Shown one piece after another: positions 11,424 to 22,675 of a DNA stretch of 64,000 bases. Source of the stretch: Crossaster papposus (taxonomy: Eukaryota > Echinodermata > Asteroidea > Velatida > Solasteridae); NCBI GenBank assembly GCA_037893245.1, contig JBAIAA010000313.1, positions 62,001-126,000 of the forward strand, given 5' to 3'. A model generated the notes under the pieces. That model was given only the letters and a program-made list of their open reading frames with translations. It was not told where the DNA came from and made no database searches. The position numbers and the translations under genes were made by a program. How positions within the stretch are numbered: position 1 is the stretch's first letter; every line of letters starts with the position of its first letter.

Positions 11424-12052
11424 GTAAGGTTATATGAAACAGGCTCTTTAAGTCTTGAGATGGAATTAATGTTTGTATTCCTTCTTGATTAGTGGTTCTT
11501 ACAAAAGTATGTTTTAAACAAAACTCTTGAATAGAGTAAGTTGTGTCGGATTATATTTTGACTCTCTGCCTAGCTGTCCATGTAAATGGTTGTAAAAGGC
11601 TGTTCACGTAAATAGGGTCCCCTATACATGTATACCCTCGGTACTGTGCTTGATGTTCAAGCTGTTCCACCATTCTTCTGACATGCTTTAATGAGCACAA
11701 ACAGCCTACCCCAGCATCCTACCAAGCATCTGTTACTGTTAGCATCCTGTCAAAATCTGCCGCGTATCCTATTCCAGAATCGCATACCTCAATGGTCCAC
11801 TGAACTCGGCACCATCCACAACCCATATGGTGTTACCGCAAACCTCCCATCCTATTGATTATTCCACCATGCAAACTCTTAAGTCTTATTTAAAACGGTA
11901 GGGGCAAAAGTTTGACTATATTGACGTACTATATTCCTTCTTTGCATCCACGGACTCGTCTTGTTTCCCCCCATTTTGTCACCATCTTTGTTACAACAAA
12001 TGACTTAAAGTGTTGTGATCAAAGATATTTGTTTTATTTGTATTATTTTTAG

Positions 12053-12120
12053 GTGACATTCAACTTCAGTCACTAAGATTTCTACTTCGGCTGAGCTCTG
12101 ACTAAGAACACTACTTCAAG
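12053..12120 (+). other. C1q gene A, non-coding exon 2
   Basis: The acceptor TTATTTTTAG ends at 12,052 and the donor TTCAAG|GTAGGC follows 12,120. The 68-nt exon has no ATG. Both junctions are preserved in block B (38,750-38,817), which supports it as real. Confidence 0.65.
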
Positions 12121-12991
12121 GTAGGCCTTACTGTATTAAAAACAAAAAACAAATACATGTAACGTTATATTTTTGAACATCGCCACAAAACCATTGACGT
12201 TAAGCTATAGCTGAACAATCAGGAAGACAAATTCTTAAATATTACCGTATTTACATATTACCGTTTTTCATTCAGGATATTATATCTTCCCCAGTTATTT
12301 TAACACTTGCCTTACATATTCTTATAACGACACTTTACTTTTGGTCCCCGGACATCGCCTAGCTCATATCTCAATATAAAAAATCGTAAAATTCGTTTCA
12401 CGGGGCGTTCGAAATTGAATAAAAAAAAAAAAAAATTGGGTGTTTTTTGTTGTTTGTTTTAACACTCTTGGTTATTTAAATAAAACAATTAACCATAACG
12501 TTTGATATTAAACAGAATAAAATGCAATGGCAACAGCGTCTAAATCTATTAAAATAAAAAAATAAAAAAATACCCAAAACCACACATTAAATTATGACGA
12601 ATCGCAATGCTCTAATTAAATTTATACTGCAACTTTAATAAAAATCCCTTTGTAATTTTTGAAATTGAGAATCAAGAATTGAGCTCGACGATGTTTACGG
12701 ACGAAATTAAAGCGCAGTTACAATTAATTTCTGGAGAAAATAAGAGGTGGGGTTGGCCCTACTTTATAGCTTGATTCAAAACCCGTACGAAACTCTCCCT
12801 CAAAAAAGTTGTTCTGTCAAATTTTGTTTTGCCGCTTAAAAAAAACCCGACCAAAACGAACATCTGAAGTTATTTTGTATGCGCTCTACCCAAGAACCTT
12901 TCAATTCATTATTTATATTTGTTGCTTCTTTTTTTCGTTTAATAAAATTAGTCCCTTTTGTGATTTATATTGTCTACTTTTGGTATTTAGA

Positions 12992-13822
12992 ATGAAGATC
13001 TTGGTGACAACCGTTCTTTCAATCGCCCTCCTTCTGGGTAACTCTGTCAAGCTCCGAGCTTCCGTCACTGGGCCGGTTGCCTCGGACGGTGATGTTCCAG
13101 CGTCTCGGGTGTGTCCGATGTGCTGCCAGGGACCTTCTGCCACAAATGGTATACCAGGTTTACCTGGTCAGGTCGGACCCTACGGCCAGCCGGGGTCAAA
13201 GGGCGACGCAGGTCAGCCGGGTCAAAATGGCGATATCGGGCCGATCGGTCCAAGGGGTGAGCGAGGAGCACTTGGGAACGCTGGGCCTAAAGGTGACGAT
13301 GGGATAGGCCAGCCCGGCAAGATAGGTCCGAAAGGTCTGCAGGGTGTAGTCGGAAGTCCTGGTCAGACTGGTGTCAAAGGTCAGAAGGGTGAGCCAGGGG
13401 AGACACCAGACGACTCCAACCAGCGGGTAGCATTCACCGCGGTGAGGACGAGCACCTCTGATACCTCTACGAGTCACGACACCCGTTTGCCCTTCCAGCA
13501 GACCGAGACGCTTCTGCCGGATACCAGCTTTGATCTCGGGACCGGCACGTTCACTTGTACTGTGCCGGGCACCTACGTGTTTACGTTTTCTGTGAACAAA
13601 TTACCTTCCAGCAGCCACCTGCACGTTCATCTCCGGAAGAACGACGACTATGTTGTCACTGGCTGGAGCAATGATGCAAGTCACTATGAGCAGGTGTCTG
13701 GGAGCGCGGTGCTGGTTCTGCAGCGAGAAGACACGGTGGGGCTTACCATGTACGGTAGGGTGTATAGTCATTCCACCTATCACTACACCTCATTTAGTGG
13801 CTTCCTCCTTTACCCCGAATAA
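12992..13822 (+). CDS. Secreted collagen-like C1q-domain protein, copy A (276 aa)
   Basis: The chosen start is the ATG right after the acceptor GGTATTTAG|A (exon from 12,991). The frame is open upstream to 12,809 but that part is intron. Residues 1 to about 24 form a signal peptide (hydrophobic core LSIALLLG). A CPMCC cluster at 41-45 is suited to inter-chain disulfides. Residues 53-138 are Gly-X-Y collagen repeats with one break (GDD-GI-GQP near 104). Residues 145-276 are a C1q/TNF-like head with VAFTA, the FTCTVPGTYVFTFS core and the C-terminal FSGFLLYPE. Members of this family trimerise, are secreted and act as pattern-recognition or adhesion lectins. The intact frame and clean splice sites suggest a working gene. 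Ligand and tissue cannot be read from the sequence. It is 26.6 kb from its close paralogue at 39,561-40,394. Confidence 0.95.
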   Translation: MKILVTTVLSIALLLGNSVKLRASVTGPVASDGDVPASRVCPMCCQGPSATNGIPGLPGQVGPYGQPGSKGDAGQPGQNGDIGPIGPRGERGALGNAGPKGDDGIGQPGKIGPKGLQGVVGSPGQTGVKGQKGEPGETPDDSNQRVAFTAVRTSTSDTSTSHDTRLPFQQTETLLPDTSFDLGTGTFTCTVPGTYVFTFSVNKLPSSSHLHVHLRKNDDYVVTGWSNDASHYEQVSGSAVLVLQREDTVGLTMYGRVYSHSTYHYTSFSGFLLYPE

Positions 13823-13823
13823 A
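13818..13823 (+). other. Polyadenylation signal overlapping the stop codon of C1q gene A
   Basis: AATAAA includes the stop codon TAA (13,820-13,822), as part of GAATAAATAAT. If used, the 3' UTR would be only about 15-30 nt long. Other candidates lie further on (AATAAA near 14,082). Confidence 0.5.
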
Positions 13824-15742
13824 TAATTGCTGAAACAGTAGTCGTATTAAAAAGGGATAATATTCAATGTCATAATAATTAATATTTGTTTAGCGTCTTA
13901 CATTAGGGTTTCAAAACACATTACAAACAGACATAAAAACTACATGAAAAACAATTAATCAAAAGTAATATTTTAATAGAACTTGTTTTGGGTTGCGTGT
14001 GTTTTTTTTAATTCACACTCGATATTTGTCACAATAGCTGAAATACATTTGGTGTTTAATTCTATACTGTTTTAATAAGGGAATAAATGTGTGTTCGGTC
14101 GGTTTTAATCACTGTTTAATACCGCTTGGAGTCTGGGTGCTGATAATTACCCGAGCCGAAGGCGAGGGTAATTATCAGCACCCAGACTTCAAGCGGTATT
14201 AAACAGAGTGATTAATACCGACCGAACACACATTTATTCCCATTCATAAATACCTTTTTTGTAAAATTCAGCCATAAAAGCCCCGAAAATCACGGAAAAT
14301 TGTCGCAAGTAAATTTTAGTGTTTCGCCATTCTGTGTGTGTCAAATGACATGTTTCCGCCTCTGTCGCTCTACACAATACATGCAATAAAGCGTATTTAC
14401 TAGGAACCAGACTATTACTGCTATTGGCAACCAAGTTTTCAGGGTGTCAAGCTGTACGCGCCCAACACCACCCTACTATTGGAGACGATGTACGGTGGAA
14501 ATAAAGTGAGCCCTGGGGACGGTGTTTCCAGCTGGGTTTAAACACTTCCAGCCATGTCTTTATCGTCCGTTTAATACCGGCCACGTGACGGGCTCTCGAC
14601 CAATAGGAATGCCTAAACTGTCCCAGGTATTTATGAATACGATTTAATGCAGTTAATTAGTTGTACAATGTACTATCGATGTACTAATAAATATCTTACT
14701 TACTTGAAAGAAAATAATGAATCTAGGCATCCATCAAAATGATTATGGTAGATATCGTGTAATATTGTAACGAACAAATTAATTTTGTATAAACAAATTC
14801 ACAATCGCCCGCTGGCGAATGCGAAAAAAACCCAAGAACAACATAAGAATAACTGCCCGACGTCGGTTGAAAAAGAATGCCGTTTTTCTTGCTTTTCTCG
14901 GCATCCAATCCATGATTGCAAAACTTCGAACAGGTCAGTTAAGATTGTAAAACTTCGAACAGGTCAGTTAAACGATATTTACTATAAAATACAACCCCTC
15001 CAAATTCACCCATTCATGATAATTTAAGCAATGTATCCTACCTTTAAATGTTCATACATGTCCGCTGTACTACTACTGGCATTTAAACATATCGTTACTG
15101 AATAAACATATTTACCCATTTTATGTTGTTTCAAACGTATTTTATACTCTTTTCAATATTCATTTTTAATAAAATGTTCATATACTTTAAAGCTCAGTGC
15201 AGCTTAACTCGAGGTCCAAGGTTCAAACCCAGCTAGAGTGAATAAATACAAAATTGAATTTTGTGCTTCAATTAATTGCCAATTTTTAAGCATTTAATAG
15301 CATCTGTATGAATAACAAATTAAGGTAGAATATTAGCATTTGCTCCATTTGGTATGAATTAAAAGAAGTAAATGCTTCAGATTTGCAGTGCTTACTCAAT
15401 TTTTTTTTAAGGTTGGGTCGGGGCTACCTTGAAAAAGCGAAGCAAATACTAGTATGCAAACTACAAATTTTTAAGTGTGGTTAGGCAGAAAAAAGTATGA
15501 ACATAGAAGATGGAGTGTCTAGGATCGGAATACAAGCAGGTGTACCTGTTAGCATACGAGCATGTTCACTGTGTGTGGCTATACATGTACGTGCACATGA
15601 TAGACTCTATTGTTATAACCATTCGGCTGTGCAATTCACTGCAAGTATAAAGCATTTGAAACTTTGTCAGAATTCTAGGATTTCTAGGATTTTAAGTATA
15701 AGCATCATGACCTCTCGGTTTCCACTTCACTCTAAACTTCTC
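13823..15742. other. Spacer between convergent genes, block A
   Basis: Apart from the foldback insertion at 14,075-14,640 this stretch matches block B (40,395-41,521), with small indels near 15,470-15,640. The open frames here (for example 14,785-15,027) are not conserved as protein. I see no gene. Confidence 0.6.
14075..14640. mobile_element. About 565-bp foldback-type insertion present only in block A
   Basis: Block A reads CTGTTTTAATA, then this insert, then GATTTAATGCAG. Block B reads CTGTTTTAATACAATTTAATGCAG with no insert. The insert opens with a near-perfect hairpin: arms 14,079-14,152 and 14,166-14,241, loop about 13 nt. A second inverted pair, ATTCATAAATACC (about 14,242) and GGTATTTATGAAT (about 14,628), brackets the rest. 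No protein is encoded. Confidence 0.75.
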
Positions 15743-15942
15743 TCACGGCATGTCATAGTCCCACTCTCCCTTCAGTATCATGCTAGCTGCCATGTGGCCG
15801 ATCTCATCCGAGGACTTGGCCCCGACCCCGTTACCGCCAACGAGCACGCCAAGCCCAGGGCCGACCATGTCGCAGTAGAGTAGCCGTGTAGGTGTGGTAG
15901 TAGTCACGCAAGTATCGGTGTGAATGGAAAGTGGCTTCAGAT
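15743..15942 (-). other. Oxidoreductase copy A, last exon, ends early
   Basis: The acceptor CCGTTGCAG precedes 15,942. The exon reads LKPLSIHTDTC and GVGAKSSDEIGHMAA, then hits TGA at 15,745-15,743 where copy B has AGA and continues. Upstream of the acceptor the two blocks agree only to 15,994. Confidence 0.75.
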
Positions 15943-16380
15943 CTGCAACGGTAATAACAAGTGTTGCATCTTTTTCAATTTAATATTCAGAGGCAATCAC
16001 GGCAACTTGATGAAAGGGCGACAACAAAATAAGACGAACATTTTTGAATGGATGCTTCGTTCCATTTGAATAGGCTGCCACTTCACTGGATATTCTTGTA
16101 ACAAATTTGTGATTGACTTTTGTTTTATCCCACTGTTTTATAAAAACTTCCGATAGTAATTATCGACTAGTTTTGTGAAGACGGCGCTCAATATAACGGG
16201 GCACTACGATTCCTCGCATTCAATATATACAGTTTTATTCTATAAATTACACCTACGACGCGTCAATGTGTTTTGTGAAAAAACTCACACAACGTGTCGC
16301 AGCTGCGACGCATCATATGGATACGACGCGCAATGCATCATAAAATCGATTGCTATAGTCACATCTAGATTTTCTAAATT

Positions 16381-16660
16381 GGGTGCTGTGGCCTCGTGGT
16401 CTGGAGCATTGAATTTGTGGTCTGCGGGTAAATCTGCAGGTTGTGGGTTCGAGTCCAGCCTGGGGTTGTTGTCACTCATTGCTTCTCTCAACCCTGGAGT
16501 AAAATGGGTACCTGTGATGGCAGAGATGGTTTCTGGGATTGATTTATTGCTGCTTTGCGGTGAAATGGCTGCATCGAGCTGTATACTCCCCAGGAAGCAC
16601 AGATGGTATTTGGAATGTTTCGTGGGCCCAATGAGCAGGGGTAATAATATTAATAGTGAC
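16381..16660 (+). mobile_element. tRNA-derived SINE, copy 1
   Basis: The head has a Pol III A-box-like TGGCCTCGTGGTCTGGAGC and a B box GGTTCGAGTCC, as in tRNA genes. The body is shared with two other copies on the - strand (18,306-18,573 and 44,125-44,390), including GCTGTATACTCCCCAGG and AGATGGTATTTGGAATGTT. Length about 270-280 bp. Confidence 0.8.
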
Positions 16661-17034
16661 ACAAGCGGCAGTATTGTTGGATACGTCACTTTATAAATAT
16701 TATTATTGTTATCTATACTGTAGTTTTTACACAGTAATAAGATCGATGGAGTCCAACGGATCACCTACCAGGAATTATGCCTTGTAGGCACTGCAGGAGT
16801 CTATCTGACGTTGGTTGATCACCATGACCAAAGGACCAGGCCTTTATTTGCTCCTTAGTTGTCAAATCTTTCTCACCCACTTTATCGTGACCTATTTTCA
16901 GGTTCCACTTACCTACAAAACATATGGGGAAAGAAACCAAATTTAGCTACATGTATTCAATAGGAATAGTATGGTGTTTTCAGTGGGACTAACAAATGTT
17001 CATCTGACTCCAAGCACAAGTTCTCCTCTCGCTC

Positions 17035-17200
17035 GGTTGCAGCAAGTGAGTTAGGGGAGACTTGGGTTTGAGTCACCAAACATTGAGTCTGAGTCAGAAT
17101 TAGAGTCCCAGTCACCACTGTCGAGTCTTGAGTGCGAGTCCTGAATCGAACAGGTAGAGTCCGAGTCTGAGTCGTAGGTCAAATGGTCGAGTCTGAGCAA
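17035..17200. repeat. GAGTC-type short tandem repeat, block A
   Basis: Degenerate GAGTC/GAGTCCGAGTCT repeats, like those just inside the ends of the hAT-like element at 42,042-43,121. It may be a remnant of the same element family. Confidence 0.6.
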
Positions 17201-17633
17201 TATTTATTGGTATTTGCCAGAGATTAATTTAGTAAGAATTCAGTAAGAATTGAGAATCCAAATTCAGTAAGAATCGAAGCTCATTATCACAAAAATTGCA
17301 CATTCATAGCTCCATGCCTATTCCCATTTTGCAATCTATAAGTTGGTTGCGCACAAACATTACCGTTGTGATTTTGAATTTACGAGGCGGGATTCAGACA
17401 TATACACGTCATGCATATCATTTGCATATCTCAGGAGGGATGTCTCCTGAGGTACGCAAGATTCGCTGCGTGTTACTGGACACAATTATGAAGTCTAGGA
17501 ACCAGACTAGGCTAGACATGGGAGGAGTGCATGTGTTTACTCATAAAGATGTGTCAAAATCCACCTAGATTATTTAATGGCCTGTTTTCTTAATGATTAC
17601 ATTCATTAGGCACATATACATGGCAATATTTAC

Positions 17634-18222
17634 TGTTTGGGTACTGAATCGGTGGCAAAATGTAGCAGTTTTGTCCTAAGTCCGTTTCTCCCTCATAGAC
17701 CTGTAAGGAAGGCATGCCACGGAGCCTGTCCCTGTCCCTGTCATCTCCTGCCAACTCCAGAATCACCACGACTTGAGACTTCGCCGTTACATCAAGTTGC
17801 AACCCAGCGGGTAGTAGGTCTCCCACAGCAGTTGAGGCCCCAGTGCAGAGCAAGACTTACTTAGCATTGAAAGTCCTGCCGGCATCGGTAAAGAGTGTAA
17901 ATACGCTGATGGATGGATTGTGTGATAGATCGTCGACGACATCGTCGTCGTCAGATATTCTGCATCCTTGGCGCTGAGCCAAGGTCTGCTGGGCGAGAAG
18001 GAGCTCAGATGTCTTGTGCCAGTCGCTTGGAAGATGTCCACAGTGCCCGTGCCCGTTGCTTGGGTTATTTTTTTCAACGGACATAAAGTTAAACCATTCC
18101 AGCAGTTTTGTTTGATCGAGGACTTCGACACTGATCCCTGTCTGGTTGGCACCATCGAGTAGCTTACGGCCGAGGGAACCATCGTGTGCAGTCAGCCACA
18201 ACACCCCTGTAAAAATGTACCC
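17634..18222 (-). other. Oxidoreductase copy A, exon 3 with frameshift and stop
   Basis: The acceptor TTTTCTCTGTAG precedes 18,222 and the donor AACA|GTAAAT follows 17,634. It encodes LWLTAHDGSL, then TGISVEVLD, VLLCTGAS, GDLLPAGLQLDVTAKSQVVV and RGMPSLQVYEG. Compared with copy B, 8 bp are missing near the start, and a TAA interrupts between NAK and VLLCTG. Confidence 0.75.
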
Positions 18223-18305
18223 CTACAGAGAAAATGACAGGTATCCAACTATTTAAGGTGTCATGCAATGTCAAGGGCTGTTAACTGGTTCCCAGTCATT
18301 TTTTA

Positions 18306-18573
18306 CTCGATCATAATAATAGCGGGTACTTGTACAGTGTAACATTCCAAATACCATCTCAGCTCCCTGGGGAGTATACAGCATGATGCTGCCATTTCGG
18401 CGCAAAGAAGCTATTTCAATGGCCATCTCTGCCCTCACAGGTACCCATTTACGCCTGGGGAGAAGCAATGAGGCACACGCACAACCCCAGATTGGACTTG
18501 AACCCACAACCTGCAGAATTACCAGCAGACCACGAATTAAATGCTCCTGGCCCCGAGGCCACTCCACAGCCCT
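18306..18573 (-). mobile_element. tRNA-derived SINE, copy 2
   Basis: Same SINE as 16,381-16,660, reversed, in the intron between oxidoreductase exons 2 and 3. Block B carries it at the same place (44,125-44,390), so it predates the block duplication. Confidence 0.8.
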
Positions 18574-18979
18574 AAATAAGTGGTCTTCTACAATTGAAAC
18601 TCTGATATGAGATTTTTTCAGATGACTAACATTTTTGAGAAAAATTGACAAAAAACAACACAGTCCTACCTATTCCTTTGTATTTGTGTAGTTGTGAAAA
18701 TGTCCAAATACTCACTTTTCTCACTTCCAGAAACTTGTTTTAAACTCAAATTTTGATTCTGGGCTTCTCAAGAGGGCCTCTTCATTAAAAAAATAAATAA
18801 ATCCTAACCCCATTTTGTCTCTAAAGATCTTGCAAAAATGGCAAAACAGACTTTGGGCGTGCGCAAGTCTACAATCTGTAACCTCTTCCCGCATCCTGTG
18901 GACGTCAATGGTTCACAGGTTCATAGTACGCATGAAATATCTGCACATGCATTCACTTGTGCGTGCATTTCTCTCTTAC

Positions 18980-19086
18980 CTGTCATTCGTTCGATATCAC
19001 TGAACCTTTGAGCTGCTCGTCTGCCATGTTCTTCCTATCTGCTGATTCCACTAAATACTCGTCCCTCATCATAATGAGCACCGAAG
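18980..19086 (-). other. Oxidoreductase copy A, exon 2 with an in-frame stop
   Basis: Acceptor ATTGCCAG|C and donor ACAG|GTAAGAG give phases matching exons 1 and 3. Reads FGAHYDEGRVFSGISR, then TAG, where copy B has nine more bases and no stop. Confidence 0.75.
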
Positions 19087-20474
19087 CTGGCAATGAGAAT
19101 TATTTTACTCAATCTCTGGAATAATAAAACTTAAAAATTCAGTAATTCAACTTCGGTTGGCCGATATGAATGAATGAGGTGTCATTTTGCTCAGAAAAAT
19201 TAGCTACATCCTCATAATATGGAAACGTTTTCCCGGATTTGTCTCATAAAATAAGTTAACCACAAGAGCGCTCTGTAAGATCCACAGGATCGAGGCGTGC
19301 ACAAGGTCACGCGCCACTGACTGTTACTGTGGGACAGTTTCATTGTGGGAATGGGTAAATAAACAGTAAACAAACAGTAGCTCAAAAGAATACAATGGTA
19401 ATTGTAGCGTAGTTCTACTGTATGTATTTGAACAACTTACTTTTCTGATTATAACATCAATACCATGGAAAAACAATTTCTACTCGAAACTACATAGTTG
19501 AAGCATGAAGGTAGGAAACGTGTCCAGCGGCTAGTGTGTAAAATTTCGCGCGACGTGGCGAGAGAATCCACCCCTACAGCTTTAATGGTATGATCCAGTA
19601 AAAGCCAGAAAAAAATGGTTTTATTTGTAAAAGTTCACTTTAAATTCAACCCAAAACTTAGGAGATAGCTTAAAACATAGTCTTACATGTACTAATAAAT
19701 AAAATCTATACTAAATATCGTAGAATTGTAGCATTTGACGATGAAAGATTATGAGTGGCAATTGATGGCGTCACAAGCGATGCTTCGCTTACTAGCGCAC
19801 CCGGGCCTTTAAGATGAAAGGTCAATTCAGACACTAGCTATTAATGGTCAATGTTCTTTAAAGCCTTTGTTCCGACGAACTTATTTACCCAATCAAAATA
19901 GGTTTTATATCACAAGAAAGCTAACAATCAGCATAAACCGCTAGGCCCGAAGCAGGCTGGTCACGATGAAACAAGTGAGGGCTTGCGAAAGCGGGTCATG
20001 TACGAAGAAACTCGCTGTTTTGTCAACTCTCCCACGTAAAAACGAGGACATCTTGCAGACTTACTATGTTTTTTTCCGACGAAACTGAGGAACTGACTGG
20101 TATTATTTTTAGGTTTTGGATTTGATGAATAGTTGTTTTAGTGACTCCCGGGCAGCCCAATGCTAGCAATGAAAGCACTTTTTGTATAAAATCATTTGTT
20201 CATGAAAAAATGCTAATTTGCCCTATGTACGCAGGCCGCACAGAGCAGATGAGACAATGTTTCCATATGCGGCACTGATAACAACATTATTAGCCCAATT
20301 TGATTTTTTATATTTCTGTCCCTATTACTAGCATAATCCTTTTACTGGATGCCTGGAATAATTATTTACCTACAAATAAGTGGGATATTTCCTAATAATT
20401 CGGTAGTAAAATGTTGCGATTTCGCAAATGGTGTTCCCTACCTTTAAATCCCGAGTGGGAAACAAAAATCATAC
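19087..20474. other. Oxidoreductase copy A, intron 1
   Basis: Only its ends match block B (45,6xx-45,809); the middle (about 19,130-20,330) has no counterpart there. No gene or clear element is seen. Confidence 0.5.
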
Positions 20475-20614
20475 CTCTTCGTGACTGGTTCGCTGGGTCC
20501 GATAAGGCAAACCAAGATACCAGGCCACTCTGAGCAATATTTGGCAGCTGCACTGCCCCACAAACCTGCCCCGACGACACAAACGTCAAAAACCTCAATT
20601 GCAGTTGCAGACAT
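20475..20614 (-). other. Oxidoreductase copy A, exon 1
   Basis: Starts at ATG (20,614) and ends AAGAG|GTATGA, phase 2. The 46 codons encode a beta-alpha-beta FAD-binding start with VVGAGLWGSAAAKYCSE. Too short for a usual ORF scan. Confidence 0.8.
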
Positions 20615-22675
20615 GACTGACAAACGATGGGATTATCACGTACAGCTAGTAGTATGACACTAAATTACATGAATAGAAAACACAAACAGAAAAGGTCAGG
20701 TAAATACAAAATGTAAACGAAAAAGTCGTAGGTCGTCCTGATAAGGAAAGTATTCAGTTGATACGTACAGGGTGTGCCGGTGTTCTGTACAATAGGGTCA
20801 ATTGTTTTTTCTTGTTCCTGTATACAATTTATTTAACCATCATATATTTGTTTGGTTGCATGAAAATGCATGAGTTTACCCACATATTCTGTGTCTTGAT
20901 TGACCGAGAGCTAGTCACATGGTATTTTCTATTTCTATTATCTTTCTGTGCACGACCAAAAGTACTATACCCGTAGCAACCAAAGTACTATACCATTAGC
21001 AACCAAAGTAGTACCCATGGCGCGGTATTTGTGTGTAAATGTATGCTGATGTGCGCATACAGCGTAGAGCATTGAGCGTAGCGTGTATTGTTCCAAAGAG
21101 CGAGCGCTACGGAGCTGGATTAAAGTTCATTTTAACTGTATTTAGATTATAATTATAAAATATTAAAACCAAGCCGAATCTGTGGGTGAGGCATGAAGGT
21201 AGGAAACCTCCATGGCATGGGTGAGGTGTTATAAACTGTTATGTGTATTGTAACGGGCCTGAAAATACTGGTACAAGTACTAAATGACTAAAGAGACTGG
21301 AGAGATCGTGCTGTGGCTTCAAAGAATAATAACAGTTTTATTATCTGTACGATGCTTTCAATACTACAAGCACACACTATGCCTAATGCGCATAAACCAA
21401 ATGAAATGTCTATGTGTGTAACAATGAGACAGAGCGTCAAGGTGTATTGCAATCGAACGTCGAGTAAGACGCGCTCCGTGTACTAGGTCTACCGTGAGAA
21501 AATCAGGCCTCAAAATGTGGAGCAATGTTCACCGATTCAAATGCACGTACGTGTAGTCATTGTTGAGCAAAGTCGTACAGCTGTTACCTGTTTCGTGCAC
21601 TGTGCTGTACGGTAGTGGATTATACTCACAGACATATAAACACATAGACTGCCAGGTCCTATTCAAAACTACAGGGTGATTTCGTGGCGCCTGACTAAAA
21701 TACCAACTATGGACAAATTTAGCCCTCGGTATAGGGAATTTGTACACACCCGAACTGTTCCAGTCAAATAATTATATGAAAGCATTTTCGATTTGAAAGA
21801 AAATGTCATACTAGGTTATACCATATAGATTAAGCAGTGCCAATCTTGATACCCTCAAATAAAGACTTTTGGCCCATTTTGTGTTAACCCTAACGGCCCT
21901 CAATCCTCTAAAATCAATACAATTTTGCACAGACCCTAGCTCGCGTTGCCCACAGTATGTGCACATAACGTAAAAAGCGCGCGGTAGGTTGCCCATCGAA
22001 CGAAAGATAGTCTATGTCATGTGCAGATGTGTTGTCTGTGCTGTGGTTATACTACTGCACACACCGTCCAAAACATGTTTCTTTGACCTATACTAGCCTA
22101 CATACATCAAAGATACGCGTCTTTTATAAAACAAACTTTCTCTATACTGAACAGGCACATTTTTACCTTTGACGTTGCCTTTTCAACTCGTAAAACAGCG
22201 AAAGAAAAAGTTCCTTACCACTGTTTCATAATCATATAAACAGGCCAAGGGCGCCGCCATTACTAAAACTATTCGCGCCTCGACTTTTGAGGGCGCTACA
22301 CATTATTTTTTTCAAAACAGTCGCTTCAGACCATGCCATAGAGCTATATTAAATTACTTTAATATAGCTCTGCTTCAGACGCATCGCGTCCAAAACGGCA
22401 AAAGCGACAATTCTCTTATTATTATTTTGTTTCTATTTTTTTTTAAGACACATTTTTGTTTGTTTTTGTACCAACTTGTATCTCGCCGAAATTTCGCGAC
22501 GATTTTCTCTCCACTGATGTTCACTCAGATCGGGAACCGTTGAGGGTGGTTGGCCCCGGTGCGCTGGATAGCCGGGCCAGATAGCCCTTTCGCTGGACTC
22601 TGTTGTTCTCTAACACAATGACTGCTAGATGGACCTTGCAGTAGTCCCAATCGGATTCGCAGTTTGCTTCCTATT
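20615..22675. other. Upstream flank of oxidoreductase copy A
   Basis: Matches block B in two parts, 20,615-21,240 (45,950-46,580) and 22,050-22,675 (about 47,050-48,073). The middle has diverged or been replaced. No protein-coding gene is recognisable. Confidence 0.5.
22332..22371. mobile_element. 40-bp palindromic micro-insertion with 9-bp direct repeats
   Basis: Block B reads CGCTTCAGACGCATCGCG; block A has 40 extra bases between two copies of GCTTCAGAC (22,323-22,331 and 22,372-22,380). The insert holds a 32-bp palindrome, AGAGCTATATTAA...TTAATATAGCTCT. It looks like a tiny foldback insertion. Confidence 0.75.

Larger units (their letters stand above)
15995..17388. mobile_element. 1.39-kb insertion in block A, bracketed by GAGGC
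   Basis: Block B joins ATTCAGAGGC directly to GGGATTCAGAC (41,81x). Block A has 1,394 extra bases between the same joints, with GAGGC on both sides (15,990-15,994 and 17,384-17,388). The insert carries a SINE and a GAGTC-rich stretch. Either a composite insertion in A or a deletion in B at a 5-bp microhomology would explain it. Confidence 0.65.
15743..20614 (-). pseudogene. FAD-dependent oxidoreductase (sarcosine-oxidase-like), copy A, decayed
   Basis: Four exon remnants are recognisable: 20,614-20,475 (Rossmann FAD-binding VVGAGLWGSAAA), 19,086-18,980 (FGAHYDEGR), 18,222-17,634 (substrate/FAD domain, ending CYILPPIQYPN) and 15,942-15,743 (C-terminal VGGNGVGAKSSDEIG). Splice sites and phases fit. 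The family oxidises N-methyl or amino groups with FAD; this assignment rests on motifs. An exon of about 40 codons expected between the last two was not found; this span also holds a 1.4-kb insertion. Lesions: a TAG in exon 2, an 8-bp deletion near the start of exon 3, a TAA in exon 3 (after TFNAK) and a TGA in the last exon. It is convergent with C1q gene A. Copy B has different lesions. Confidence 0.8.

Noticed and set aside
12809-12991. A longer N-terminus for C1q copy A (and 39,351-39,560 for copy B)
   Set aside because: The added parts differ between the copies, lie before a splice acceptor, and would bury the signal peptide.
16175-16764. Open frames of 159-173 codons on both strands near 16.2-16.8 kb
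   Set aside because: They overlap the SINE and an insertion missing from block B, and show no domain.
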